A stretch of 6,225 nucleotides of DNA from Marinilabiliales bacterium (GTDB lineage: Bacteria > Bacteroidota > Bacteroidia > Bacteroidales > BM523), in contig PKSZ01000208.1 of assembly GCA_002869425.1 (NCBI GenBank), forward strand, positions 917 to 7,141. Direction: 5' to 3'. The position numbers and the translations under genes were made by a program. This document shows, piece after piece, positions 1-5,375 of this stretch. Numbering within the stretch: position 1 is the first letter of the stretch; each line of letters opens with the position of its first letter. The notes under the pieces are model-generated. The model ran no database searches, was not told where the DNA came from, and saw nothing but the letters and a program-made list of their open reading frames with translations.

Positions 1-56
1 GCAAAAACCTGCAGAGTAAAAACCATTGTGAAAACGAATAATCCAACTCTTCTCAT
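1..56 (-). CDS. Partial CDS, N-terminus of a probably exported protein (runs off left edge)
   Basis: On the minus strand an ATG at 56-54 opens a frame that reaches the window edge without a stop and gives 18 complete residues: M-R-R-V-G-L-F-V-F-T-M-V-F-T-L-Q-V-F, then GC- (Ala). Two arginines followed by an uninterrupted hydrophobic stretch look like a Sec signal peptide, so the product is probably exported to the periplasm or outer membrane. The start lies 15 nt after the stop of the upstream MscS-type gene on the same strand, so the two are probably cotranscribed. There is no Shine-Dalgarno sequence, as for most genes here. The mature protein is outside the window, so no function can be given. 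A single N-terminal transmembrane anchor is the alternative. Confidence 0.6.
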   Translation of the reverse strand, partial: MRRVGLFVFTMVFTLQVF

Positions 57-71
57 CTTTGTTAATTTTAA

Positions 72-887
72 TTATTGTTTTGAAATGTGAACATCCATTT
101 GTGGAAATGGAATATTTATACCCTTTTCAGAAAATATTTTGTAAACCTTTTCATTCATACTAAAAAAAACAGGCCAGTAATGCTCTGCTTTTACCCATAC
201 TCTTACTGTGATATTTACAGAGCTGTCAGCAAGTTCTTTCAACGCAATAAACGGTTCAGGATCAGGTAAAGTCCTGTCTTCTTCAGCAATAAGATCCATC
301 AGCGTTTGCTTTGCCAGTTCGTAGCTATCGCCATATGCAATTCCAAAAATCCATTCTATTCTTCGTTCTTTCTGTGTGCTGTAGTTAATCATAGAACCTG
401 TAGAAATTCCACCGTTGGGTATGATAATAGTTTTATTATCAGGTGTTTTCAAAATTGTATTAAAAATAAGAATTTCTGAAACAGTTCCGGAATATCCCTG
501 TGCTTCAATATAATCTCCTACTTTGTAGGGTTTGAATATTAACAGCATTACTCCACCTGCAAAATTTTGCAATGTTCCAGATAGGGCCATTCCTACAGCC
601 AGACCTGCTGCACCCAGAATTGCAATGAAAGACGTCATTTCTACTCCTGCAATACTTAGTACACTAATAAAGAGCAGAACCCTCAGTAGTATTACGGTAA
701 GACTTTTAAGAAAAGGCCTTAGATTTTCATCAACTTTCCTTATTGAGAGAATTTTGTCAAGTCGTTTTTTGATAATTTTAATTGTCCATAAACCAAGAAA
801 GAGAACAATAAGGGCTCCCAAAAACTTTGGACCGTATTCAACAATCTTAGTGATGACAATTTCAAGATATTCCCAAATTTTATCCAT
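72..887 (-). CDS. mscS: Small-conductance mechanosensitive channel, MscS family
   Basis: The 271-residue protein is close to the classical MscS size (about 286 aa in E. coli). It would form an inner-membrane homoheptamer that opens under membrane tension and releases solutes on hypo-osmotic shock. Predicted helices are at about 20-39 (TM1), 62-83 (TM2) and 86-116 (TM3). TM3 is the Gly/Ala-rich pore helix and contains GAAGLAVGMALSG (92-104), then LQNFAGG (106-112). The beta-domain hallmark FKPYKVGDYI (118-127) and IPNG (156-159) follow. The C-terminus ends with GINIPFPQMDVHI (256-268), typical of the family's cytoplasmic alpha/beta domain. The family has many paralogues, so the symbol denotes the type, not proven orthology. 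The gene diverges from the yihA/engB-type gene and probably leads an operon with the exported-protein gene at 1-56. ATG at 887 is a natural start, with a short amphipathic segment before TM1. Confidence 0.93.
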   Translation of the reverse strand: MDKIWEYLEIVITKIVEYGPKFLGALIVLFLGLWTIKIIKKRLDKILSIRKVDENLRPFLKSLTVILLRVLLFISVLSIAGVEMTSFIAILGAAGLAVGMALSGTLQNFAGGVMLLIFKPYKVGDYIEAQGYSGTVSEILIFNTILKTPDNKTIIIPNGGISTGSMINYSTQKERRIEWIFGIAYGDSYELAKQTLMDLIAEEDRTLPDPEPFIALKELADSSVNITVRVWVKAEHYWPVFFSMNEKVYKIFSEKGINIPFPQMDVHISKQ

Positions 888-911
888 AATATGATGTTGT
901 ATTTAATGAGT

Positions 912-919
912 CAAAATTA
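912..919 (-). promoter_or_regulatory. Bacteroidota -7 promoter element for the MscS gene
   Basis: Read on the minus strand, this is TAATTTTG, an exact match to the TAnnTTTG -7 element of Bacteroidota primary-sigma promoters. It predicts a transcript start near 905 and a leader of about 18 nt before the ATG at 887. I see no convincing TTTG -33 element at the expected spacing. The element faces away from the yihA-side promoter at 944-951. Confidence 0.5.
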
Positions 920-943
920 TTATTATTTTTTATCCCGTTAAGT

Positions 944-951
944 TATTTTTG
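944..951 (+). promoter_or_regulatory. Bacteroidota -7 promoter element for yihA/engB
   Basis: TATTTTTG matches the TAnnTTTG -7 consensus exactly. Transcription would start around 958, giving a leader of about 40 nt before the ATG at 997. This also argues against the in-frame TTG at 949, which lies within the promoter element itself. No clear TTTG -33 box is visible upstream. Confidence 0.55.
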
Positions 952-996
952 TATGATTTCTGTCAATTTGTTTACATTGCGTTAAATTTCCGGATT

Positions 997-1611
997 ATGA
1001 TTGTTAAAACCTGTTCATTTGTTAAATCCAGTGCAAAAATAAATCAATTACCAGAAGTAAAGAATCCAGAATATGCATTTATAGGTAGATCTAATGTAGG
1101 GAAATCTTCATTGATTAATATGCTTGTAAACAATAAAAAGATGGCCATGGTTTCTGGTAAGCCTGGGAAAACAAGGTTGATCAATCATTTTCAAATAAAT
1201 GAAAAGTGGTTCCTTGCCGATTTGCCAGGTTATGGATATGCCAAGGTATCCAAAGAGGAAAGGAAAAAGTGGTCTGCTCTGATCAGGGGATATTTAAAAA
1301 TACGTGAAAATTTATCTTGTGCTTTCATTTTGGTAGATTCCAGGCATGAACCTCAAAAAAGCGATCTGGAGTTTATGGAGTGGATGGGTGAAAATGAAAT
1401 ACCTTTCGTAATTGTTTTTACCAAGGCAGATAAATTGTCAAGTTCTGCTTTGAACAAGAATCTAAAAAGTTATAAAAAGAAAATGATGCAAGTCTGGGAA
1501 GAATTGCCATCAATTTTCATAAGTTCTTCAAATACTGGCCTTGGACGTGAAGAAATTCTTAAGTTTATTGATCAAACCAATCAGCAGATAGAATTGATTA
1601 ATTCTAAATAG
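997..1611 (+). CDS. yihA: Ribosome biogenesis GTP-binding protein YihA/YsxC (EngB)
   Basis: This is a 204-residue TRAFAC-class GTPase that assists late assembly of the 50S ribosomal subunit in the cytoplasm; orthologues are essential in many bacteria. The GTPase motifs appear in order: G1 P-loop GRSNVGKS (30-37), G2 threonine in GKPGKTR (T59), G3 DLPG (75-78) followed by the family-typical YGYAKV, G4 TKAD (142-145) and G5 SSS (176-178). The length matches the roughly 200-aa family. The frame also extends upstream to a TTG at 949, adding 16 residues. I chose ATG 997 because MIVKTCSFVKSS matches where the family normally begins, and because the TTG overlaps the promoter. The gene is divergent from the MscS gene and 96 nt upstream of prs on the same strand. 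Confidence 0.95.
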   Translation: MIVKTCSFVKSSAKINQLPEVKNPEYAFIGRSNVGKSSLINMLVNNKKMAMVSGKPGKTRLINHFQINEKWFLADLPGYGYAKVSKEERKKWSALIRGYLKIRENLSCAFILVDSRHEPQKSDLEFMEWMGENEIPFVIVFTKADKLSSSALNKNLKSYKKKMMQVWEELPSIFISSSNTGLGREEILKFIDQTNQQIELINSK

Positions 1612-1631
1612 GTAAAATGTAATAAAACATA

Positions 1632-1662
1632 TTTCAATTATTTCAATTACTTTATACTTTTA
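1632..1662 (+). promoter_or_regulatory. Weak candidate promoter for prs
   Basis: TTTC (1632-1635), a 19-nt spacer and TACTTTTA (1655-1662) approximate the TTTG / TAnnTTTG pair with one mismatch in each box. The -33 part lies inside a perfect 9-bp tandem repeat, ATTTCAATT twice (1631-1648). If used, the leader would be about 40 nt. It is not an exact match, so prs may also be read from the upstream gene's promoter; no terminator is seen in the 96-nt gap. Confidence 0.25.
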
Positions 1663-1707
1663 CAGTGTATTGCACATATTTCTTAACTACTTAAATAATA
1701 GAATTTT

Positions 1708-2649
1708 ATGCCTACTTCTAGATCGGTAATCAAGTTTTTTTCAGGTTCTGCATCCAAATATCTGGCAGAGTCAATTGTTGATAAGTATGGAACCACACTG
1801 GGTAAGTCAAACAAGCTTGAGTTTAGTGATGGAGAATTTCAGCCATCTATAGATGAGACGGTGAGAGGAACACATGTTTTTATTATCCAGTCTACTTTTC
1901 CTCCGGCTGATAACCTGATGGAATTGTTGTTGATGATTGATGCAGCCAAAAGAGCTTCTGCCTACAAAGTGGTCGCTGTAATGCCATATTTTGGATGGGC
2001 TCGTCAGGATAGAAAAGATAAGCCCAGAGTTTCCATTGGTGCCAAAATGGTAGCTGACTTATTGCATGCTGCAGGTGTTGACAGGATAATGACAATGGAT
2101 TTACATGCAGATCAGATTCAGGGATTCTTTAATGTTCCGGTTGATCACCTTTTTGCTTCATCTATTTTTGTTCCTTATATACGCAATTTGAATCTTGATA
2201 ATCTTGTAATTGCTGCACCAGATATGGGAGGTACGAAACGAGCCAATGCTTATTCACGATTTTTAAAATGTGATATGGCAATTTGTTATAAGAAAAGGGA
2301 ACGAGCCAATCACGTTGAAAGTATGACTGTAATTGGAGATGTAGAAGGCAAGCATGTAGTTATTGTTGATGATATGATAGATACAGCAGGCACAATAACT
2401 ATGGCTGCTGATATGATGATTGAAAATGGAGCCAAGAGTGTACGTGCCCTGGCTACACACCCGGTATTATCTGGTCCGGCATACGATAGAATTGAAAATT
2501 CAAAACTGGAAGAGGTTATTGTAACAGATTCAATTCCATTGAAAGGACAGAGCGATAAAATTAAAGTACTGACAATTGCAGACTTGTTTGCTGAAGTAAT
2601 TCATAAGGTTTATAGTTTAAAGTCTATCAGTTCTACTTTTATAGTTTAA
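1708..2649 (+). CDS. prs: Ribose-phosphate pyrophosphokinase (PRPP synthetase, class I)
   Basis: The enzyme transfers the beta,gamma-diphosphate of ATP to ribose 5-phosphate to make PRPP, the precursor of purines, pyrimidines, NAD, histidine and tryptophan. The 313-aa length matches class I bacterial enzymes (about 315 aa). Visible motifs are the N-terminal substrate region FSDGEFQP (39-46), the ATP-binding flexible loop FGWARQDRKDKPR (95-107), the metal/catalytic histidine segment MDLHADQIQGFF (130-141, H133), the catalytic loop with K195/R197 in YKKRER, and the PRPP-binding loop VVIVDDMIDTAGT (217-229). By family knowledge it forms hexamers inhibited by ADP. ATG 1708 gives the usual N-terminus ahead of the KFFSGSAS segment; there is no Shine-Dalgarno sequence. 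The gene lies between the yihA-type gene and rplY. Confidence 0.97.
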   Translation: MPTSRSVIKFFSGSASKYLAESIVDKYGTTLGKSNKLEFSDGEFQPSIDETVRGTHVFIIQSTFPPADNLMELLLMIDAAKRASAYKVVAVMPYFGWARQDRKDKPRVSIGAKMVADLLHAAGVDRIMTMDLHADQIQGFFNVPVDHLFASSIFVPYIRNLNLDNLVIAAPDMGGTKRANAYSRFLKCDMAICYKKRERANHVESMTVIGDVEGKHVVIVDDMIDTAGTITMAADMMIENGAKSVRALATHPVLSGPAYDRIENSKLEEVIVTDSIPLKGQSDKIKVLTIADLFAEVIHKVYSLKSISSTFIV

Positions 2650-2658
2650 TAAAAGTTG

Positions 2659-2666
2659 TATATTTG
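2659..2666 (+). promoter_or_regulatory. Strong Bacteroidota -7 promoter element for rplY-pth
   Basis: TATATTTG, followed by CAC, matches TAnnTTTG exactly and is the best promoter signal in the window. It begins 9 nt after the prs stop. A poor -33 match (TTTT, 2637-2640) lies 18 nt upstream, inside the prs coding end. The predicted start is near 2672, giving a leader of about 60 nt before rplY. The element would give L25 and Pth expression independent of prs. Confidence 0.65.
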
Positions 2667-2688
2667 CACGCTCTAATTTAGTATTAAC

Positions 2689-2719
2689 GTGTGATGGGAA
2701 GATTATCTTCAAGTAGCAC
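2689..2719 (+). promoter_or_regulatory. Stem-loop in the rplY mRNA leader
   Basis: A short dyad GAAGA-TTA-TCTTC lies at 2698-2710. Around it, GTGT (2689-2692) can pair with GCAC (2716-2719, one G-U pair), leaving a symmetric 5 x 5 internal loop. The structure falls wholly within the predicted leader, 14 nt before the start codon. There is no U tract, so it is not a simple terminator. A role in regulating L25 synthesis is inference from its position only. Confidence 0.3.
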
Positions 2720-2733
2720 AAAATCTAATAATA

Positions 2734-3369
2734 ATGAAAACAATTGAACTAAAAGCAGTTCCAAGAAAGTCAACTGGAAAAAGTAATTCAAAAAGATTAA
2801 GAATTGAGGAGAAAGTTCCTTGTGTAATTTATGGTGGAGTCGAAAATTCTCACATCGAGATTGTTGAGAAAGATCTTCGTCATTTGGTATATACTCCTGA
2901 CACTTACCTTGTGGATATTGATGTTGAAGGAAAGAAAGAAAAAGTAATCATGCAGGATATTCAGTTTCATCCTGTAACAGATAGAATTCTTCATATTGAT
3001 TTTTTAAGAATATTTGATGATAAAAAGATTGTTGTTGAATTACCTGTTGTGCTTAAAGGACTGGCTCCTGGTGTAAAAGAGGGTGGTAAACTTAAACTGG
3101 AATTACGTAAGTTAAAAGTAAGAGGTTTCTCAAAAGATATGCCTGAAAATCTTACAGTGGATATTAGTTCTCTTGTTCTGGGAAGTACTGTTAAAGTAAA
3201 AGAACTTGAATTTGAGAATTTGGAGATTTTAAATCCAAAAACAAATGTTGTAGTTTCTGTTAAACTTACTAGGGTAGCTCGCGGAATGTCTCTTGATGAA
3301 GATGAAGAAGGAGAAGGAGAAGAAGGAGCTGAAGGAGAAGGTGAAGCAGAAGGAAAATCAGAAGAATAA
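2734..3369 (+). CDS. rplY: 50S ribosomal protein L25, two-domain CTC/TL5 type
   Basis: The 211-residue protein binds 5S rRNA in the central protuberance of the large subunit. It has the long (CTC/TL5) form rather than the roughly 94-aa E. coli form. The N-terminal L25 domain spans about 1-93, beginning with IELKAVPRKSTGKS and ending in the signature QFHPVTDRILHIDFLRI (77-93). A C-terminal beta domain spans about 98-182, with PVVLKGLAPGVKEGGKL (104-120). An acidic, glycine-rich tail of about 24 residues (188-211, mostly E, G and A) follows; such low-complexity tails are common in this form and are probably disordered. The gene starts about 62 nt after its own promoter and 84 nt after prs, without a Shine-Dalgarno sequence. 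pth follows 18 nt downstream, so the two are very likely cotranscribed. Confidence 0.95.
   Translation: MKTIELKAVPRKSTGKSNSKRLRIEEKVPCVIYGGVENSHIEIVEKDLRHLVYTPDTYLVDIDVEGKKEKVIMQDIQFHPVTDRILHIDFLRIFDDKKIVVELPVVLKGLAPGVKEGGKLKLELRKLKVRGFSKDMPENLTVDISSLVLGSTVKVKELEFENLEILNPKTNVVVSVKLTRVARGMSLDEDEEGEGEEGAEGEGEAEGKSEE
3295..3366 (+). repeat. Purine-rich low-complexity tract encoding the L25 acidic tail
   Basis: The last 24 codons of rplY are almost entirely GAA, GAT, GGA and GCx, giving imperfect repeats of GAAGGA / GAAGAA units on a nearly pyrimidine-free strand. This is simple-sequence coding DNA, which is prone to length change by slippage. In-frame unit changes would only alter tail length. 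Confidence 0.6.
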
Positions 3370-3387
3370 ATTAATATTTGACTTGCC

Positions 3388-3951
3388 TTGAAATACCTGA
3401 TATTTGGATTAGGAAATATAGGCTACGAATATAAAGAAACCAGACATAATGTTGGTTTCAAAGTATTGGACGCATTAGCATATGCGTCCAATATTGTTTT
3501 TGAGGATAAACGATACGGAGCAAGAGCCGAATACAAGTTTAAAGGAAGAAATTTTATTCTAATCAAGCCTTCAACTTACATGAACAGAAGTGGAAAGGCA
3601 ATAAATTATTATTTGAAAAAAGAAAAATTATCGGTGGAAAATTCTCTGATAATTGTGGATGACATTGCTTTACCTTTTGGAACGCTTCGATTAAGAGCAA
3701 AAGGTGGGCCTGCAGGACATAATGGATTAATTGATATTATTGAAACAATGGGTCACCAGAATTTTCCAAGATTACGGTTTGGTATAGGCAATGATTTTGG
3801 TATCGGTCAGCAGGTCGATTATGTGTTGGGTGAATGGACAGGTGAGGAGAAGAAAAATTTGCCTGAGAGGATAGATGCTGCAATTCAAATAATTAAAAGT
3901 TTTGGCACAATAGGCCTAGCCAGAACAATGAACCAATATAACAATAAGTAA
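3388..3951 (+). CDS. pth: Peptidyl-tRNA hydrolase
   Basis: The 187-aa enzyme cleaves the ester bond of peptidyl-tRNAs released from stalled ribosomes and recycles tRNA; it is essential in most bacteria. Family residues are present: N10 in GLGNIG, the catalytic H20 in TRHNVGF, N66 in STYMNRSG, D92 in DDIALPFG and N112 in KGGPAGHNGL. The length matches the roughly 190-aa family. The start is TTG at 3388: it gives the canonical MKYLIFGLGN beginning, an in-frame TGA (3379-3381) lies just upstream, and the next in-frame ATG falls after the active-site His. There is no Shine-Dalgarno sequence. The 18-nt gap to rplY implies cotranscription; the pairing of L25/CTC with pth is common in bacteria. Oddly, a perfect 12-bp inverted repeat lies within codons 26-36, yet the encoded protein looks normal for the family there. 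Confidence 0.96.
   Translation: MKYLIFGLGNIGYEYKETRHNVGFKVLDALAYASNIVFEDKRYGARAEYKFKGRNFILIKPSTYMNRSGKAINYYLKKEKLSVENSLIIVDDIALPFGTLRLRAKGGPAGHNGLIDIIETMGHQNFPRLRFGIGNDFGIGQQVDYVLGEWTGEEKKNLPERIDAAIQIIKSFGTIGLARTMNQYNNK
3464..3493 (+). repeat. Perfect 12-bp inverted repeat with 6-nt loop inside pth
   Basis: The left arm TATTGGACGCAT (3464-3475) and the right arm ATGCGTCCAATA (3482-3493) are exact reverse complements separated by TAGCAT. In RNA a G-U and an A-U pair can extend the stem to 14. Five Ts follow at 3497-3501, so on the plus strand it resembles an intrinsic terminator or attenuator. It lies entirely in the coding frame (pth residues about 26-36). Function is unknown; it could also be a product of template-switch mutation. 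Confidence 0.7.
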
Positions 3952-3978
3952 ATGCTGCCTGTGTAAAGACAGCATTTA
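3949..3978. terminator. Probable bidirectional terminator between pth and the dehydrogenase gene
   Basis: TAAATGCTG (3949-3957) and CAGCATTTA (3970-3978) form a perfect 9-bp stem that begins with the pth stop codon itself. Beyond a C/A mismatch, two more pairs (CT with AG) can form around a GTGTAA loop. The hairpin sits between convergent genes, 9 nt past the stop of the minus-strand gene at 3988. The flanks are AU-rich rather than a clean U tract on both sides, so termination strength is uncertain. Confidence 0.6.
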
Positions 3979-3987
3979 TTACATTAT

Positions 3988-5121
3988 CTAAATGGCTTCT
4001 ATGGTTTCTTTGTAAACAATGTTTCTTTCCTGAAGTCCATCCAACATAAATTTTACACATTCCGGGTATTTCCCGACATACTCAGGGACCGATAACCCAA
4101 TTTGCTTATACAGGCCTTTGATAATCATTCTGGCTGCCATAGTTGCTGCATATCCTGTTGTTCGTGCCATAGAATGAACACTGGTTTCAGTACAGTAATA
4201 ATCAAGGAGATCATAGCTATATCTGAGCTTTTGATTGTCTTTTTCTCCTTCAACGATAATTTTCATAACTGTCAGATCCTTTTCACCCTCTTCAAGTTTC
4301 CATTTCGGGAACAGGAGTTTGGATGTGAATTCAAGCGGACTTATCATTTGTCCATTTATGTTAATGGGGTCTTTGGAGAAGAATCCGGTTTCCCTTAAAA
4401 CAGACATTTTTTGAATATGTCCCGGATAGCGAAGTGTTTTTTCCTTCATGTTGGGACAGTCAATTGTATCTGCCAGACTTCTTAACCCATCGCTGTTAAA
4501 TGCTTCCAGTGTCCCTATGGATTCGAAATTCATAAATTCGGGATCAGATAAGGCAGGTCTGATAACCATTTCTCCATTTTCAACATATCGTGCTGGTCTT
4601 GTATACTCTTCAATAACATCAATAGGAGAAAAAACCGCTTTGTATTCATATGGCCATTCCCTCACAACAGGAAGACCTCCAACATATGTATCTGCCCGAG
4701 TTGTTTTGTTCAGCAAGTGATGAGCATAACCTGTAAGTAGATTGCTCATACCGGGAGCAACGCCCATGTCCATTATTGCAATTACATTATTTTGTTTTGC
4801 AAGCTCATCGAGCTGAAAGGGATCTTCTGGAAAAAATGCTATATCCACAACATTCTTTTTTGATTCAATAATGGTCTTCAATGTTTCAAAACCCATAAAA
4901 CCAGGAACCGCGTTGATAACAAAATCAGCATCTTTAATAATTTCAATCAGCGTGTTCTTGTTGGAAAGATCTTTTGCAATGGTATGAATCTGCTCGTTCT
5001 TTTCTTTGGTTATGTTTAGTTGATTCTGATTTATATCAACCAGGCTTACATTATAGTCTTTTGATAAATCCAGTGCAATAGGTCCTCCTACGAGGCCAGC
5101 ACCCAATACTGTTATATTCAT
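3988..5121 (-). CDS. Saccharopine dehydrogenase-family protein, probable L-lysine 6-dehydrogenase type
   Basis: This 377-residue NAD(P)-dependent oxidoreductase has an N-terminal Rossmann fold with the dinucleotide motif GAGLVGG (7-13). An Asp at the end of the second strand (D29, in SLVDIN) usually favours NAD+ over NADP+. The catalytic-domain segments DMGVAPGMSN (118-127), YVGGLP (146-151), a KAVFSP segment (161-166) and RYPGH (231-235) match from memory the layout of Geobacillus-type L-lysine 6-dehydrogenase (about 385 aa), which oxidises the epsilon-amino group of lysine to the semialdehyde / piperideine-6-carboxylate. Alternatives are a saccharopine reductase or a carboxynorspermidine dehydrogenase, which share the fold. 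No lysine-pathway neighbour is visible to decide. It is monocistronic in this window, convergent with pth and divergent from the sigma gene. ATG 5121 puts the Rossmann strand at residue 2, as usual. There is no Shine-Dalgarno sequence. Confidence 0.8.
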   Translation of the reverse strand: MNITVLGAGLVGGPIALDLSKDYNVSLVDINQNQLNITKEKNEQIHTIAKDLSNKNTLIEIIKDADFVINAVPGFMGFETLKTIIESKKNVVDIAFFPEDPFQLDELAKQNNVIAIMDMGVAPGMSNLLTGYAHHLLNKTTRADTYVGGLPVVREWPYEYKAVFSPIDVIEEYTRPARYVENGEMVIRPALSDPEFMNFESIGTLEAFNSDGLRSLADTIDCPNMKEKTLRYPGHIQKMSVLRETGFFSKDPININGQMISPLEFTSKLLFPKWKLEEGEKDLTVMKIIVEGEKDNQKLRYSYDLLDYYCTETSVHSMARTTGYAATMAARMIIKGLYKQIGLSVPEYVGKYPECVKFMLDGLQERNIVYKETIEAI

Positions 5122-5155
5122 GATTTAAATGTATTTAGAAGTTAAAATTGTTTAT

Positions 5156-5187
5156 GATAGCTAAGTTACTTGTTCGTATCTTACAAA
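5156..5187 (-). promoter_or_regulatory. Weak candidate promoter for the dehydrogenase gene
   Basis: On the minus strand, TTTG (5187-5184), a 20-nt spacer and TAGCTATC (5163-5156) match the Bacteroidota -33 box exactly and the -7 box at four of six defined bases. The predicted leader is about 30 nt. No exact TAnnTTTG is found on this strand in the 254-nt divergent spacer, so the call is tentative. Confidence 0.2.
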
Positions 5188-5255
5188 CCATTAAACCTTT
5201 TTATATAAGAAATTGTAATCAGTTGCTGAGACTTTACATACATGATTTAAAGATA

Positions 5256-5302
5256 TGAATTAGTTGAATTATTTCAAAAACAAGTTGTTAATGTTATATT
5301 TT
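5256..5302 (+). promoter_or_regulatory. Candidate promoter and operator-like repeats upstream of the sigma gene
   Basis: TTTC (5272-5275), a 19-nt spacer and TATATTTT (5295-5302) resemble a TTTG / TAnnTTTG promoter with one mismatch per box. The -33 end is overlapped by a 14-bp dyad TTGAA-TTAT-TTCAA (5264-5277) and a near-perfect 9-bp tandem repeat, TGAATTAGT / TGAATTATT (5256-5273). If used, the leader would be about 65 nt. The rest of the 5122-5375 spacer is AT-rich and holds no gene I can support. Confidence 0.25.
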
Positions 5303-5375
5303 AAGAGCTGATGTGAAATTTTAAAAAAAGTTGTGTTAAAATGCAATAAAACAATTTACCTCCGTCTGTATAATT

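Noticed and set aside
532..894. 120-codon plus-strand frame opposite the MscS gene
   Set aside because: It lies antisense to a well-supported MscS coding region, and its translation shows no domain or plausible composition.
949..996. Upstream TTG extension of the yihA/engB frame
   Set aside because: The TTG overlaps an exact TAnnTTTG promoter element, and the added 16 residues are not part of the family N-terminus; ATG 997 fits better.
1589..1606. Seven-base inverted repeat TAGAATT / AATTCTA at the yihA stop
   Set aside because: The stem is almost all A-T and no T tract follows, so it is not a credible terminator.
1631..1648. Perfect 9-bp tandem repeat ATTTCAATT ahead of prs
   Set aside because: Only two short AT-rich copies; chance is likely. 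Kept as a remark under the prs promoter, not as a separate element.
1892..2460. Minus-strand frames within prs
   Set aside because: Shadows of a highly conserved gene; His/Cys/Ser-rich translations typical of antisense reading.
3373..3380. AATATTTG as a separate promoter for pth
   Set aside because: The first base of TAnnTTTG does not match, and the predicted start would lie at or beyond the pth start codon; cotranscription with rplY explains expression better.
4102..4720. Two plus-strand frames (98 and 90 codons) opposite the dehydrogenase gene
   Set aside because: Antisense shadows of a gene with clear family motifs; no independent start signals or protein features.
5122..5375. Possible tRNA or small RNA gene in the 254-nt divergent spacer
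   Set aside because: No cloverleaf-compatible segments, conserved tRNA motifs or strong GC-rich hairpins are seen; the stretch is AT-rich and fits a regulatory spacer.
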